DNA of 64,000 bases from Deferribacteraceae bacterium UBA6793 (GCA_002452405.1 DKFP01000008.1:62001-126000); one strand, 5' to 3'. Shown: positions 34,747-44,077, counted from the stretch's first letter. The notes: generated from the letters alone by a model not told the origin. Numbers and translations: made by a program.

Positions 34747-37479
34747 ATGAAAAGACTGTTATTTCTGTTTCTTTTAATCACATCAGTATTTTCTGTAAAC
34801 GCCGCAACGCTGGTGAAAGCGAAAGCGGACATGACGGCAAAGGTCATTTCGGGCACTGTGGACGGAAAATCGTTCACCACCCAGATGAGGGATTTCGGAG
34901 GAACCTTCGTTCTGTACGAAGACTGGTTCGGCGAACCCTCAGACACAAGCTATGTTCTTGAACTGACCCTGCCGGATGGTTACACAGCGATCGCCGAGAG
35001 CGACAGAGCCGAAAAGACGAAATACGGCTATAAATTTACACTGAAACACGCAAATCATGGCATGGTTCTGGGCATCTCCGACAAATGGCAGGTGCGCACA
35101 GAGAAGTTCAACGGTGTTGAACTTGCCCTATACTTCTCAAAAGAGAATATGCAATATGCCGATGCGTATTTCGACAGGATAAAGGAACTTATGAACATGT
35201 ATGCAGATATGTTCGGAAAGTACCCCTACGGCAGGTTTGCAGTTGCCGACGTGCCATATCCGGTGGGACACGCGCTGGTGTCGCTCACCTTCATCTCAGA
35301 CAGGATAATCTCCATGCCCTTTCTCACCCGCACTTCACTGGGACATGAACTTCTTCACCAGTGGCTTGGCGTTGCCGTTGACACGGACAGGGGCGGAAAC
35401 TGGGCAGAGGGGCTTACCACTTATCTTGCAGACCATCTTTATGAAAAGCAGGAAGGAAAGGGCGCTGATTACCGAAAAGCGGCTGTCATAAGCGTCATGC
35501 AGAACGCCAGACAGAAAGAGGACGGCGCAAACCTGCTGGGTTTCAGCTACAACAGCGGCAAATCCTCGCAGGCAGTGGGCTATTCAAAAGGGCTGATGGT
35601 CTTTTCCATGCTGGAGGAGATGATAGGTTCAAAGGACTTCGGCAAAGGTCTGAAACTGATATACGACAGATACAAATATAAAAAGACCGACTGGAACGGC
35701 TTGCAGAAATGTTTTGAGGAGGCGTCAGGCAAAAAGCTGGATAAGTTCTTCAACGGCTGGCTGACTGAAAACTACATAGCAGAGTTCGACGTAGACAAGG
35801 CAGGTTATAAAGCGGTTATTGATGGTTACGAGACATCGTTCACAATAAAAAACCGCTATGAAAACCTGAACTATCCGCTGGAAGTAGTTGTCAAAACAGA
35901 GAAAGGGGATAGTATAAGTACGCAGTTCATAGATACGAAAGACAAGGAAATCGTGATAAAGACCAAAGAGCGCCCCTACGACCTTGTTATCGACCCGCAG
36001 TATAAAACTGCGCGGATACTTGACCGCTCAGAGATTTATCCTGCTCTTTATGCACTATGGAGCAAATACCCAAAAGCTGTATTTGTGAGTGCAAAAAATA
36101 AAACAAAATACGAAAGCGTTTTGAAGGCGATAGATAATGCCGAGGTTTACAGTGATGATGTAAACCCTTATCAGTATAACGATAAAATCCTTGTATTTCT
36201 GGACAGGGATAACGCCGCATATAAAAAGTATTTCGGAGTGAACGCCCCTGTGGTCAGGTCTGACTTTGAGATAGATACGGCACTGCACCCGCTCTACACC
36301 GACCGCATGACGTACACTATCCATGCCGCGGACGCTGCCACAGCCGAAAAGAACATCGCACGGGCAAGTCATTACGGCAAATACAGCTCACTGTCCCTTG
36401 AAAATGGCAGGCTGAACCCGAAACAGGCGGAAGCCGCACAGGGCAACAGATTCATGCTTTATGATGCAAGACAGGGGGAACGCGTGCAGTCAGCAATAAA
36501 CATTAAAACCATAATAGATGAAAATCCTTATGCAAAAGTATATTACATTGGCGAGATGCATACGTCATACGCGCACCATGAGAACCAGCTCGAATTCATC
36601 CGCAGGCTGAACGAAGGTGGAAAAAAAGTCGCTATAGGGCTTGAGATGATTCAAAAGCCCTTTCAGCAGGTGCTTGACGACTATGTTGCCGGTAAGATAA
36701 CCGAGAAGGAGATGCTTGTCAGAACTGAATATTATACCCGCTGGAAGTTCGACTACCGCATGTATATGCCAATATTCCGCTATGCGCGGGAAAACGGTAT
36801 TCCGCTGGTGGCTCTGAACACCCCGCAGGAGATAACCAAAAAGGTTTCCGCAGGCGGCATAAAGTCTCTTGATGAAGAAGAAATCAGGCAGATACCAGAT
36901 AGCATAGAATACACCGACGGTGCTTACAGGGAGAACCTGACGACAATATTTTCCATGCACCCCATGGGTAAGGATTTTGAGAATTTTTATGAAGCCCAGA
37001 TACTTTGGGACGAGACCATGGCGGACAGTGCCGACAGGTACATGAAGGCGAATCCGGACAGGGTGATGGTCATTCTGGCGGGCAACGGGCACATCCGTTA
37101 CAGATCGGCGATTCCCGAACGGCTGTTCCGCAGAAATCTGCTGAATTACGTCGCTGTTGTTCAGGACGAAGAGAACAAGCCGGGGATAGCTGACTATGTT
37201 CTCTATCCGGCGGAGGCAGATTATGACGCATCGCCCATGCTGGGTGTTGGTATTGACGATAAGGACGGAAAGCTGAAGGTTGCGGACGTTTCCGATAAGT
37301 CAGCCGCGCAGACAGCGGGCGTGCAGAAGGATGACATTCTGACGGCTTTTAACGGCGTAGTGCTGAAAGATCTGGCGACGCTTAAACTTGAACTGCTTTA
37401 TGCCGAAAAGGGCAGGGATTATGACCTGAAAGTTATGAGAAAAGACAAGGAAGAGGTTCTGAAAATCAAATTAAGATGA
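34747..37479 (+). CDS. M1-type metallopeptidase, ChaN-like and PDZ fusion protein
   Basis: 910 aa, secreted (signal peptide ending VNA-A). Residues 25-360 form a gluzincin peptidase: HELLH (200-204) and the third zinc ligand Glu221 in NWAEGLTTY. A middle region (360-580) is beta-rich. Residues about 595-790 match the ChaN haem-binding domain (IGEMHTSYAHHENQLEFIRR, GLEMIQKPFQQ). The last ~85 residues are a PDZ domain (MLGVGIDDKDGKLKVADV). The combination suggests periplasmic or surface proteolysis linked to haem or iron capture. The stop codon TGA is part of a palindromic repeat. Ribosome site GTGAGGCGCAG. Confidence 0.85.
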   Translation: MKRLLFLFLLITSVFSVNAATLVKAKADMTAKVISGTVDGKSFTTQMRDFGGTFVLYEDWFGEPSDTSYVLELTLPDGYTAIAESDRAEKTKYGYKFTLKHANHGMVLGISDKWQVRTEKFNGVELALYFSKENMQYADAYFDRIKELMNMYADMFGKYPYGRFAVADVPYPVGHALVSLTFISDRIISMPFLTRTSLGHELLHQWLGVAVDTDRGGNWAEGLTTYLADHLYEKQEGKGADYRKAAVISVMQNARQKEDGANLLGFSYNSGKSSQAVGYSKGLMVFSMLEEMIGSKDFGKGLKLIYDRYKYKKTDWNGLQKCFEEASGKKLDKFFNGWLTENYIAEFDVDKAGYKAVIDGYETSFTIKNRYENLNYPLEVVVKTEKGDSISTQFIDTKDKEIVIKTKERPYDLVIDPQYKTARILDRSEIYPALYALWSKYPKAVFVSAKNKTKYESVLKAIDNAEVYSDDVNPYQYNDKILVFLDRDNAAYKKYFGVNAPVVRSDFEIDTALHPLYTDRMTYTIHAADAATAEKNIARASHYGKYSSLSLENGRLNPKQAEAAQGNRFMLYDARQGERVQSAINIKTIIDENPYAKVYYIGEMHTSYAHHENQLEFIRRLNEGGKKVAIGLEMIQKPFQQVLDDYVAGKITEKEMLVRTEYYTRWKFDYRMYMPIFRYARENGIPLVALNTPQEITKKVSAGGIKSLDEEEIRQIPDSIEYTDGAYRENLTTIFSMHPMGKDFENFYEAQILWDETMADSADRYMKANPDRVMVILAGNGHIRYRSAIPERLFRRNLLNYVAVVQDEENKPGIADYVLYPAEADYDASPMLGVGIDDKDGKLKVADVSDKSAAQTAGVQKDDILTAFNGVVLKDLATLKLELLYAEKGRDYDLKVMRKDKEEVLKIKLR

Positions 37480-37560
37480 GATCGCTTCGGGCATAAAGCT
37501 CTCGCGAAGACGAATAGAAAAACCGTCTCTGCGAACCCTGAAAGGGTGAAGCAGTCTCAT
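37477..37560. repeat. Palindromic repeat, full copy overlapping a stop codon
   Basis: TGAGATCGCTTCGG ... CTCGCGAAGACG ... CGTCTCTGCGA ... GAAGCAGTCTCAT. The first three bases are the stop of the M1-ChaN-PDZ gene. Confidence 0.75.
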
Positions 37561-37570
37561 TACATGAATG

Positions 37571-37599
37571 GGAGGGGGTTAGCGCCCCCTCTTTTTTTT
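37571..37599 (+). terminator. Terminator that also encodes the YgiQ C-terminus
   Basis: Stem GAGGGGG / CCCCCTC around a short TTAGCG loop, then T8. On the minus strand the same bases encode the last residues KKKRGR of the YgiQ protein. Confidence 0.8.
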
Positions 37600-39324
37600 G
37601 TTATCCGCGTGGCGCGGTTTAAATTGCTTTTCTGCGGGCGGCGCAATAAGGTCTTTCTGTGCTTTGCGCTTCTGCGGGTTCTTTTCAACGAATATATCTT
37701 TCCCTGTGAAGGGGTCGCGTTCAGTGTAATACATCAAAGCGGAATAGGTTGAAGGCAGCGGTGTAAATATCTGCACCTGTTCCGGTTTTATTTTCAGTTC
37801 CTTGGATGTGAAGCGCTTCAGGTCTTCCATATCCTTTGCAGTGCAGCCTGGGTGCGCCGCTATCAGATAATATGTTAGGAAATTCTTTCTGACCTTGTTG
37901 CGTTTCTGGAACTCAGCTACAAACTTTTTCAGTACTTCTGCCGAGGGTTTACCCATCAGTCCTAGTACACTGTCCTGAGTGTGTTCCGGCGCAATCTTCA
38001 TCTGTCCGCCAACGTGGAAATTTACCAGATTGTCGAGATATTGCCCACCGAACTGTTTGTCATCCATGATTATGTCATAGCGTATGCCGGAAGCGACAAA
38101 AACTCTTTTTACGCCGTGCATATTGCGGACAGCGCTTAAAAGGCTGTTTATCTTTCTGTGGTCTGCCGGCATCTGCTGGCATTTTTCCGGATAGAGACAA
38201 CGTTTGTTGTTGCATCTTCCGTGGTCCTTCTTTTTACGGCACTCCATGCCGAACATATTTGCAGTGGGTCCGCCGATGTCGTTGATGATACCGTTGAAAT
38301 TCTCCGCGTCTACGAAACGTTTTACCTCTTTTATAACAGAAGCCTCAGTGCGTTCGGCGATGGTCGTTCCCTGATGCACAGCAATGGCGCAGAAATTACA
38401 TTCGCCGTAACAGCCTCGGTGGGTGGTAACGGAATTGCGTATGGTATCCATAGCTGGCACATGTCCCTGTTTGGCGTATTGGGGATGTACTTTATATGTG
38501 TATGGCAGTTCGTAGTAGCTATTCATTTCAACGCGTGAGGGCGTTTCCGATGGCGGATTCTGAACCAGATATCTGGTGTCAATCCGCTGCGCCAGCCCCT
38601 TTGCGGTGATGGGGTCGTTGTTTCTGTAAAAATGGTGGAACATCCGAGTGAACGCACTTTTGTCTGCTGTGCAGTCGTCGTGAGAGGGCAGTTCCATATA
38701 GTTTGGAGGAATTTCTTTCGATATATAGCACAAACCGCGTATTTTCGAGGTGTCCGTACCGTTTTTGAATGCCTCTGCCAGCGCAAGGATGGTCTTTTCA
38801 CCCATCCCGTATACTAGAAAGTCCGCTTTCGCATCAAAAAGTATGGATTTGCGCAGGTTATCCGACCAGAAATCATAATGTGTAACTCTGCGCAGGCTCG
38901 CCTCTATGCCGCCGAGAACTATCGGAACGGTGTTCTTGAAATGCCTGCGGATAAGGTTTGTGTATGCTAAAACTGCTCGGTCGGGACGTTTGGTATTTTC
39001 GCCGCCGGGGGTAAAGTCGTCGGTTCTGCGTTGCTTTTTCGAAGCCGTGTAGTTTGCCACCATTGAATCCACACATCCGGAAGAGACGCCCCAGAAAAGT
39101 TTAGGTTCGCCAAGGGATGCTATTTCAGAGGTGTTCATATCCGGCTGGGCGATGATTGCCGTGCGGAAACCTGCCTCTGTAAGCAGTCTGCCGATGATTG
39201 CAGTTCCGTTGTACGGGCTGTCTATGTAGGTGTCGCCTGAAACGAGAATTATATCTGGTCTGTCCCAGCCGAGTTTTGAAATCTCTTCGGCGGTGACAGG
39301 CAGAAAAGTATTATTTATTATCAT
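37579..39324 (-). CDS. ygiQ: YgiQ-family radical SAM protein
   Basis: 581 aa. N-terminal B12-binding-like region (PDIILVSGDTYIDSPYNG), then the radical SAM site TTHRGCYGECNFCAIAVHQG with Cys-x3-Cys-x2-Cys. Usual YgiQ signatures follow: NDIGGPTANM, APEHTQDSVLGLMGKP and FTPLPSTYSALMYYTERDP. The reaction is unknown. It overlaps the acyl-CoA synthetase gene by 14 bases. The lysine-rich tail is read from the opposing terminator. Confidence 0.94.
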   Translation of the reverse strand: MIINNTFLPVTAEEISKLGWDRPDIILVSGDTYIDSPYNGTAIIGRLLTEAGFRTAIIAQPDMNTSEIASLGEPKLFWGVSSGCVDSMVANYTASKKQRRTDDFTPGGENTKRPDRAVLAYTNLIRRHFKNTVPIVLGGIEASLRRVTHYDFWSDNLRKSILFDAKADFLVYGMGEKTILALAEAFKNGTDTSKIRGLCYISKEIPPNYMELPSHDDCTADKSAFTRMFHHFYRNNDPITAKGLAQRIDTRYLVQNPPSETPSRVEMNSYYELPYTYKVHPQYAKQGHVPAMDTIRNSVTTHRGCYGECNFCAIAVHQGTTIAERTEASVIKEVKRFVDAENFNGIINDIGGPTANMFGMECRKKKDHGRCNNKRCLYPEKCQQMPADHRKINSLLSAVRNMHGVKRVFVASGIRYDIIMDDKQFGGQYLDNLVNFHVGGQMKIAPEHTQDSVLGLMGKPSAEVLKKFVAEFQKRNKVRKNFLTYYLIAAHPGCTAKDMEDLKRFTSKELKIKPEQVQIFTPLPSTYSALMYYTERDPFTGKDIFVEKNPQKRKAQKDLIAPPAEKQFKPRHADNKKKRGR

Positions 39325-41212
39325 TTTGTTTAAAAAGACCTGAAATGAGCTCTTTATAACGCTTTTCGATGAAATGTCTGCGTTTTTTCAGAGTATTTGT
39401 AAGCTCCTCGCCCTGTTTGAACTCCTGCTCAAGAAAAGAGAGGTTGTGGAGTTTTTCATGGTTTTTGAAGCCTTTTTTGTTGCTAAGGAGTTTGTTTATC
39501 TCCCTTTTGACGTGATCCACTACAGGTTTTGAATTCATATCGAAATCCGTGCGGATATGTTCCAGTTTGGATGTCATGTAATCCCGCAGCTTATCCATAT
39601 CGGGGATGATAAGCGCTGCGAGGCTTTTTTGATCCTGTCCGACCAGCACAGCATCCTTTACGAAAGGAAGCATGGTGATTGCTGATTCTATGCGGGTGGG
39701 GTCTATGTTCTCGCCGTTTGCCAGAACAATTATGTCTTTGATACGTCCTGTTATTTTCAGCTCTCCGCTGAGTGTGAGCCTGCCGAGGTCTCCAGTGCGG
39801 AAAAAGCCGTCTTTTGTGAAGGACTTTACATTCTCTTCCGGCAGATTGTAATAGCCGGAGAAGACCTGCGGACCCTTGACGACTATCTCGCCCTCCTGCC
39901 CGCGCGGCAGTTCCCTGCCTGTTTCATCGATTATTTTAAGAGTGGTTCCTTTGACAGGTCTGCCGAGTGTGCCGAAGATCTGACAGTCGAGCCCTCTGCC
40001 CGCTATGGCGGGTGCGCACTCAGTCATTCCGTATGCGTTTACGATTCGAAGTCCTATGGCGTCCAGCCAGTCTTCCAGATATGCGGGAAGACTTCCGCCG
40101 CCGCTTACAGCCAGCCTGAGCCTTCCGCCGAATTTCGACTGAACCGCTTTGAACTTGTTCATGGCAACGATTTTAAGGGGCAGTAGCAGAATGACCCTTA
40201 AAAAGGCTTTTAAAGTGTCTTTTATTCTTTGTTTTATGGGTGTTTTTTCAAATTCGGGGAGCACTCCCAGAAGATATCGCGAATTGCGGTTGAAGGATGC
40301 GGATGCCTTTGCAAGAAACCGGAACATGAACAGTTTGAATTTAGACTGTTTTTCCAGAGCCGCTTCCACTTTGGAATAGAGCGATTCCCATACTCTGGGC
40401 ACTGAAGCAACCACCGTGGGCTTATATTGCTCCAGATCCTGTGCGAACGTCTTCACGCCTGAATAGACTGTACAGCAGCCGTTCGTAACGGAGATAAGCT
40501 CCGCCGCCCGCTCAAAGATGTGCCATGCTGGCAGGATGGACAAAAAGCTGTCCTTTTCCGTCAGTGCGACAATCTCAGGCATTACAAGGAGGTTGTGGAT
40601 AACGTTTCCGTTAGTGAGCGGAACTCCTTTCGGGTGCCCAGTTGTGCCGGATGTATATATCAGTGTGTAGATGTCTGAAATGTCGGTAGGGTCCAGTTCG
40701 CAGAAGGCTTTCATTTCGTCTTCGGTGAATGTTCGGTCTGCCAGAATCTCGTTATAGGTGTGTACCTTGCCTTCCGGGTGTCCTGCGATATCGCCTTCTA
40801 TGATGAATATTTTTTTGAAATATTCGTCCATTAGTTCGGTCTTAGATGATTCGTATGCAGCTTCGGTTTCAAATATGGCATAGTCAGCCTCGGAATGGGC
40901 CGTGATGTATTTCATTTCGTGCGGAGGAGTATCGCTTCCTCTGGGGATGCTGATGGCTCCCAGAGAGGCAAGCGCCATATCTGTAACAATCCATGCGTAC
41001 CGGTTGTCGGATATGAAAAGTATCTTGTCCCCTACCACAACCCCTTTACGTGAAAAACTGCGCGACAGAATGAACACGTCCTCAAGAAGTTTTTTGAATG
41101 TAACAGAAAACTCCTGACCGCCCACCCGGTATATAAAAGCTGTGTTGCTCTTGTACTTTCCGCAGGCTTCAATGAACATGCGGAAGACAGATCTTGTATG
41201 TGTATTTGCCAT
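39311..41212 (-). CDS. Long-chain acyl-CoA synthetase (AMP-binding)
   Basis: 633 aa from ATG 41212. AMP-binding motif YTSGTTGHPKGVPLTN, the A5 motif NAYGMTECAP, and GEIVVKGPQVFSGYYNLPEEN before TGDLGRL. It activates fatty acids to acyl-CoA through acyl-AMP; long forms of this kind (FadD15-like) act on long chains and are membrane-associated. Its gene is upstream of ygiQ and overlaps it. Confidence 0.93.
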   Translation of the reverse strand: MANTHTRSVFRMFIEACGKYKSNTAFIYRVGGQEFSVTFKKLLEDVFILSRSFSRKGVVVGDKILFISDNRYAWIVTDMALASLGAISIPRGSDTPPHEMKYITAHSEADYAIFETEAAYESSKTELMDEYFKKIFIIEGDIAGHPEGKVHTYNEILADRTFTEDEMKAFCELDPTDISDIYTLIYTSGTTGHPKGVPLTNGNVIHNLLVMPEIVALTEKDSFLSILPAWHIFERAAELISVTNGCCTVYSGVKTFAQDLEQYKPTVVASVPRVWESLYSKVEAALEKQSKFKLFMFRFLAKASASFNRNSRYLLGVLPEFEKTPIKQRIKDTLKAFLRVILLLPLKIVAMNKFKAVQSKFGGRLRLAVSGGGSLPAYLEDWLDAIGLRIVNAYGMTECAPAIAGRGLDCQIFGTLGRPVKGTTLKIIDETGRELPRGQEGEIVVKGPQVFSGYYNLPEENVKSFTKDGFFRTGDLGRLTLSGELKITGRIKDIIVLANGENIDPTRIESAITMLPFVKDAVLVGQDQKSLAALIIPDMDKLRDYMTSKLEHIRTDFDMNSKPVVDHVKREINKLLSNKKGFKNHEKLHNLSFLEQEFKQGEELTNTLKKRRHFIEKRYKELISGLFKQNDNK

Positions 41213-41729
41213 CAAATTGTTCCGTTTTAAAAACAATATTTTAGTTCAATCCATATGACTATGCAATATTTTATTAATAGAAGTGTATTAAAAAAGATAC
41301 AGAAATAATTTTATCAGTAAAAATACCTGCACAAAAAATGCCCAAAGCGGGTAACTGGTTTGTTTTTAATTGTTTTTTTAAGTCTTTTATTTTTCTTTGA
41401 ACAATTTCTCCACAATTTTGTGGATAAAAAAATGCTTGACAGGTGTAATCCTTGCTTGTCAAGCGTTTGAAGTAAATGCTTGTAAAACAAGAAGTTATGT
41501 ATAAGTGTGATTAATAGTGTTTAAGACTGTTGAAAATACGGCAGTAATTTTCCACAAGTTATCAACATCGGGAGGTTTGTTTAATCGGTATTAGAAATGC
41601 GTATAATGCGCTTTGGATTTTGTCATGGATTTTATAAAGAAAAGTGTTGGTGTGGAGAATATGGTTTCATCCTTTCATGGTTTTTAAATAGTACATTGCA
41701 TATGCAATGGCGGAAGAAACATAAAAATA

Positions 41730-41792
41730 TGAGATCGCTTCGGGTATAAAACCCTCGCGAAGACAAAAGAAACATACGTCTCTGCGAATCCC
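41730..41792. repeat. Palindromic repeat, truncated copy
   Basis: TGAGATCGCTTCGGGTATAA, CCTCGCGAAGAC and CGTCTCTGCGAATCC match the repeat at 37477; the closing arm is missing where the 130-bp repeat begins. Confidence 0.7.
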
Positions 41793-41922
41793 GGATGTGG
41801 TTCTCGTAGCGTATTGAATACGGCTTTGCCGTGTGAGATATGCGCAGAGTGAGCGCAGCACGGATTAATTCCGTGCGCAGCGTTGGTAAAAAACGACAGG
41901 AAGTCATTTTTTACGAAACTTA
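41793..41922. repeat. 130-bp direct repeat, copy 1
   Basis: 127 of 130 bases equal copy 2, with a 14-base spacer between the copies. It contains GCGCAGCACGGATTAATTCC and ends with a hairpin GTAAAAAACGAC / GTCATTTTTTAC around AGGAA. Confidence 0.9.
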
Positions 41923-41936
41923 TGAATAAACCACAT

Positions 41937-42066
41937 GGATGTGGTTCTCGTAGCGTATTGAATGCGGCTTTGCCGTGTGAGATATGCGTAGAGTGAGCGC
42001 AGCACGGATTAATTCCGTGCGCAGCGTTGGTAAAAAATGACAGGAAGTCATTTTTTACGAAACTTA
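41937..42066. repeat. 130-bp direct repeat, copy 2, overlapping cheW-cheZ stop
   Basis: Differs from copy 1 at three positions; one change restores a perfect 12-bp stem (GTAAAAAATGAC / GTCATTTTTTAC). Its last three bases form the stop codon (TAA on the minus strand) of the CheW-CheZ gene. Confidence 0.9.
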
Positions 42067-44067
42067 ATTGAGCCCAAACTCCGCCAGCAGCTTGTCAATA
42101 TCGTCCTGAGAAGCGTCTTCAACAGTTGTGGGATCGACTTCCTGTTTCAGCTTTATGAAGCCGAGGATAGCGCCCAGTCTGCCGCCTATCTCACGCACAG
42201 CGTTAATGACTTTGTTGAGTTTTTGCTCTGTGATATCCTGAAACTCAAGAGAGTGGAGGATGTTCATACCCATTGTATCCGCCATGGCGGCGCTGGTTTC
42301 GAGGGATTCCAGTTTTTTGAGAATAGCTGTCTGATCCTTTTTGTACATCAGGTCTTCAAGATCTTCTATTTCGTTGAGGAACTCCTGATAATGCCCCGTA
42401 AGTCCGTCTGCCGCTTCCATAAGTCCCATGGTGGCTTCCTCTGTGGATTCGGTGACTGTTTCAAGTGACTTGACAAGGTTAGGAAGCTGTTCTTTTGATG
42501 TTATAAGGGTGGGTTCTATCTCGTCTACACGTCCTTTTGTGTCTACAATAAGGCGCAGCAGTTCGGATACCTCTTTTTTAATGGAGATACCGAGGTCTAT
42601 TGTTTCGCCGTCTATAATTTTTTTGGAAAGGGTTTTCAGTTTTTCAAATGATTCCTGTTCGCTGAAGTGTTTCGTTTCGCCTGTTTTCAGGTCTTCTATA
42701 CTTTCAGCATGAACGGGTTCGGCAGGAACAGATTTCAGTTCTTCCAGGAGCGAATCGACGGAATCAACAAGTTCATCGCTTTCCGTATAAGTATCGGGAA
42801 GCCCTTTGCCGATTATTTCGTCACCCATTTCCTGTTCAACGGGTTCCGGAAGTGAAAATTCTTCGTGTTCCTCTTCTGCCTGCGGTTCCACAGGTGCGGC
42901 TGTGTCCAGACCGAACTCAGCTGCGAGGTCTTCCGGGATATCGAAATCTTCTGTTTTTTCCGGGAGGTTTTCTGCTGTTTCGGCAGTTTCCGTTGATTCC
43001 TGTGCGGCAAGCTCTTCGGCAGCCTGTTCGGCAGCCATGAGTTTTTCTATATCGTCTTCGGAAAACTCAACCGGAGCAGTTTCAGAGGGTAAATCGCAAC
43101 TCTGACCTGCCGGTTCAGTTACCTTTTTTTTTTTATTCAGTTCGTCGGTTTCTGCCTCACGTTTTGCAAGTTCCTGCTGGATGAGAAAATCAAGCTCATC
43201 CTGCTCAACGTGACCGGTAGTTGACTGCATGGAGTTTTCGGACTGATGGAGAGCATCGTTCAGGATGTCGTCCATTGACTCCTGATCTATTTCAGGCTTT
43301 TTTTTTCCTTCTGAATCCTCTTTTTTCTTGGTGTTGAGCTCATCGGTCTCGGCTTCGCGTTTTGCGAGTTCCAATGCAATGAGATCGTCTATAGAGGCGC
43401 TTTCGTCTGCGGGTGCGGGAGAGCCTGTCTCTATAGCGGCCTGTGCAGAGGGTTCGTCTTTTGCTTCAAACTCTTTTTCGACAGCTTCTGCAATTTTGCT
43501 GAAATTTTCTTCCTGAGAGGGCAGCGCAGCCTGTCCGGGCTGTGTGATGAGTGATTTTTTCAGGTTACTGTCAACAAGCGGTTTGCCGTCGGCTATAACG
43601 CTGTCTATATCCAGAAGGATTATGAGGCGGTCGGCGTATTTGCATATGCCGAGAATGTATTCCTGACCCACGGAACCAACGAGAGGCGGCGTGGGTTCAA
43701 CCATTTTCTTATTGATGCGGATTACTTCCGTAACTTCGTCCACGACGAAGCCGATATTTTCCGTTTCGAATTTAACTACGATGATTCGCGTTTCCTTATC
43801 GAAATCCATTTTGTCCAGAGAGAAGCGGACGCGCAGGTCGATAACGGGGATAACCTTGCCTCTGAGGTTCATAACGCCGAGAACAAAAGCGTCTGTTCTT
43901 GGTACGGACGTTATTTCTACGGTGCGGATTATCTCCTGAATTTTAAGGACGTCAATGGCATACTCTTCATCCCCAAGTTTAAGACCTACAAGCTGGATGA
44001 CCTCAAGGTCATCAGAGTGATTGATATCCCCGTATTCAAGGTCTCTGACAGGCTGAAGATTGCTCAT
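42064..44067 (-). CDS. CheW-CheZ fusion with repeated CheY-binding-like motifs
   Basis: 667 aa. Residues 20-165 are a CheW domain (QLVGLKLGDEEYAIDVLKIQ; MNLRGKVIPVIDLR). Residues about 500-667 resemble CheZ: long helices, then EFQDITEQ with Asp611 and Gln615 spaced as the CheZ catalytic pair, and the C-terminal peptide SQDDIDKLLAEFGLN like the CheY-binding tail. The acidic linker (175-500) repeats similar short motifs: SIDDLIAL (225), QESMDDIL (262), EQDELDFL (288), SEDDIEKLM (336), and twice the block LAKREAETDELN. The protein could couple receptor arrays to CheY-P removal. The FlhG-like gene lies 10 bases upstream. Confidence 0.82.
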   Translation of the reverse strand: MSNLQPVRDLEYGDINHSDDLEVIQLVGLKLGDEEYAIDVLKIQEIIRTVEITSVPRTDAFVLGVMNLRGKVIPVIDLRVRFSLDKMDFDKETRIIVVKFETENIGFVVDEVTEVIRINKKMVEPTPPLVGSVGQEYILGICKYADRLIILLDIDSVIADGKPLVDSNLKKSLITQPGQAALPSQEENFSKIAEAVEKEFEAKDEPSAQAAIETGSPAPADESASIDDLIALELAKREAETDELNTKKKEDSEGKKKPEIDQESMDDILNDALHQSENSMQSTTGHVEQDELDFLIQQELAKREAETDELNKKKKVTEPAGQSCDLPSETAPVEFSEDDIEKLMAAEQAAEELAAQESTETAETAENLPEKTEDFDIPEDLAAEFGLDTAAPVEPQAEEEHEEFSLPEPVEQEMGDEIIGKGLPDTYTESDELVDSVDSLLEELKSVPAEPVHAESIEDLKTGETKHFSEQESFEKLKTLSKKIIDGETIDLGISIKKEVSELLRLIVDTKGRVDEIEPTLITSKEQLPNLVKSLETVTESTEEATMGLMEAADGLTGHYQEFLNEIEDLEDLMYKKDQTAILKKLESLETSAAMADTMGMNILHSLEFQDITEQKLNKVINAVREIGGRLGAILGFIKLKQEVDPTTVEDASQDDIDKLLAEFGLN

Positions 44068-44077
44068 ATAAATCTCC

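Larger units (their letters stand above)
41213..42063. other. Non-coding region with DnaA-box-like sites and repeats; possible origin
   Basis: About 850 bases without a supported gene. The first half is AT-rich and contains TGTGGATAA at 41419-41427 (perfect DnaA box on the minus strand), TTTTCCACA at 41548-41556 and TTATCAACA at 41559-41567 (one mismatch each), and repeats of TGCTTG around 41432-41490. A 16-bp palindrome (CATTGCATATGCAATG) is at 41694-41709. The second half holds a palindromic repeat remnant (41730-41792) and two copies of a 130-bp repeat. Confidence 0.5.

Noticed and set aside
41888..42062. CsrA control of the CheW-CheZ mRNA by the CAGGAAG hairpins
   Set aside because: The gene is on the minus strand, where the loop reads CTTCCTG; the idea holds only for a plus-strand RNA, so it is kept as a question about an antisense or independent transcript.
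41793..42066. CRISPR array
   Set aside because: Only two 130-bp copies with a 14-base spacer; repeat length and number do not fit CRISPR. No CRISPR pattern was found elsewhere.
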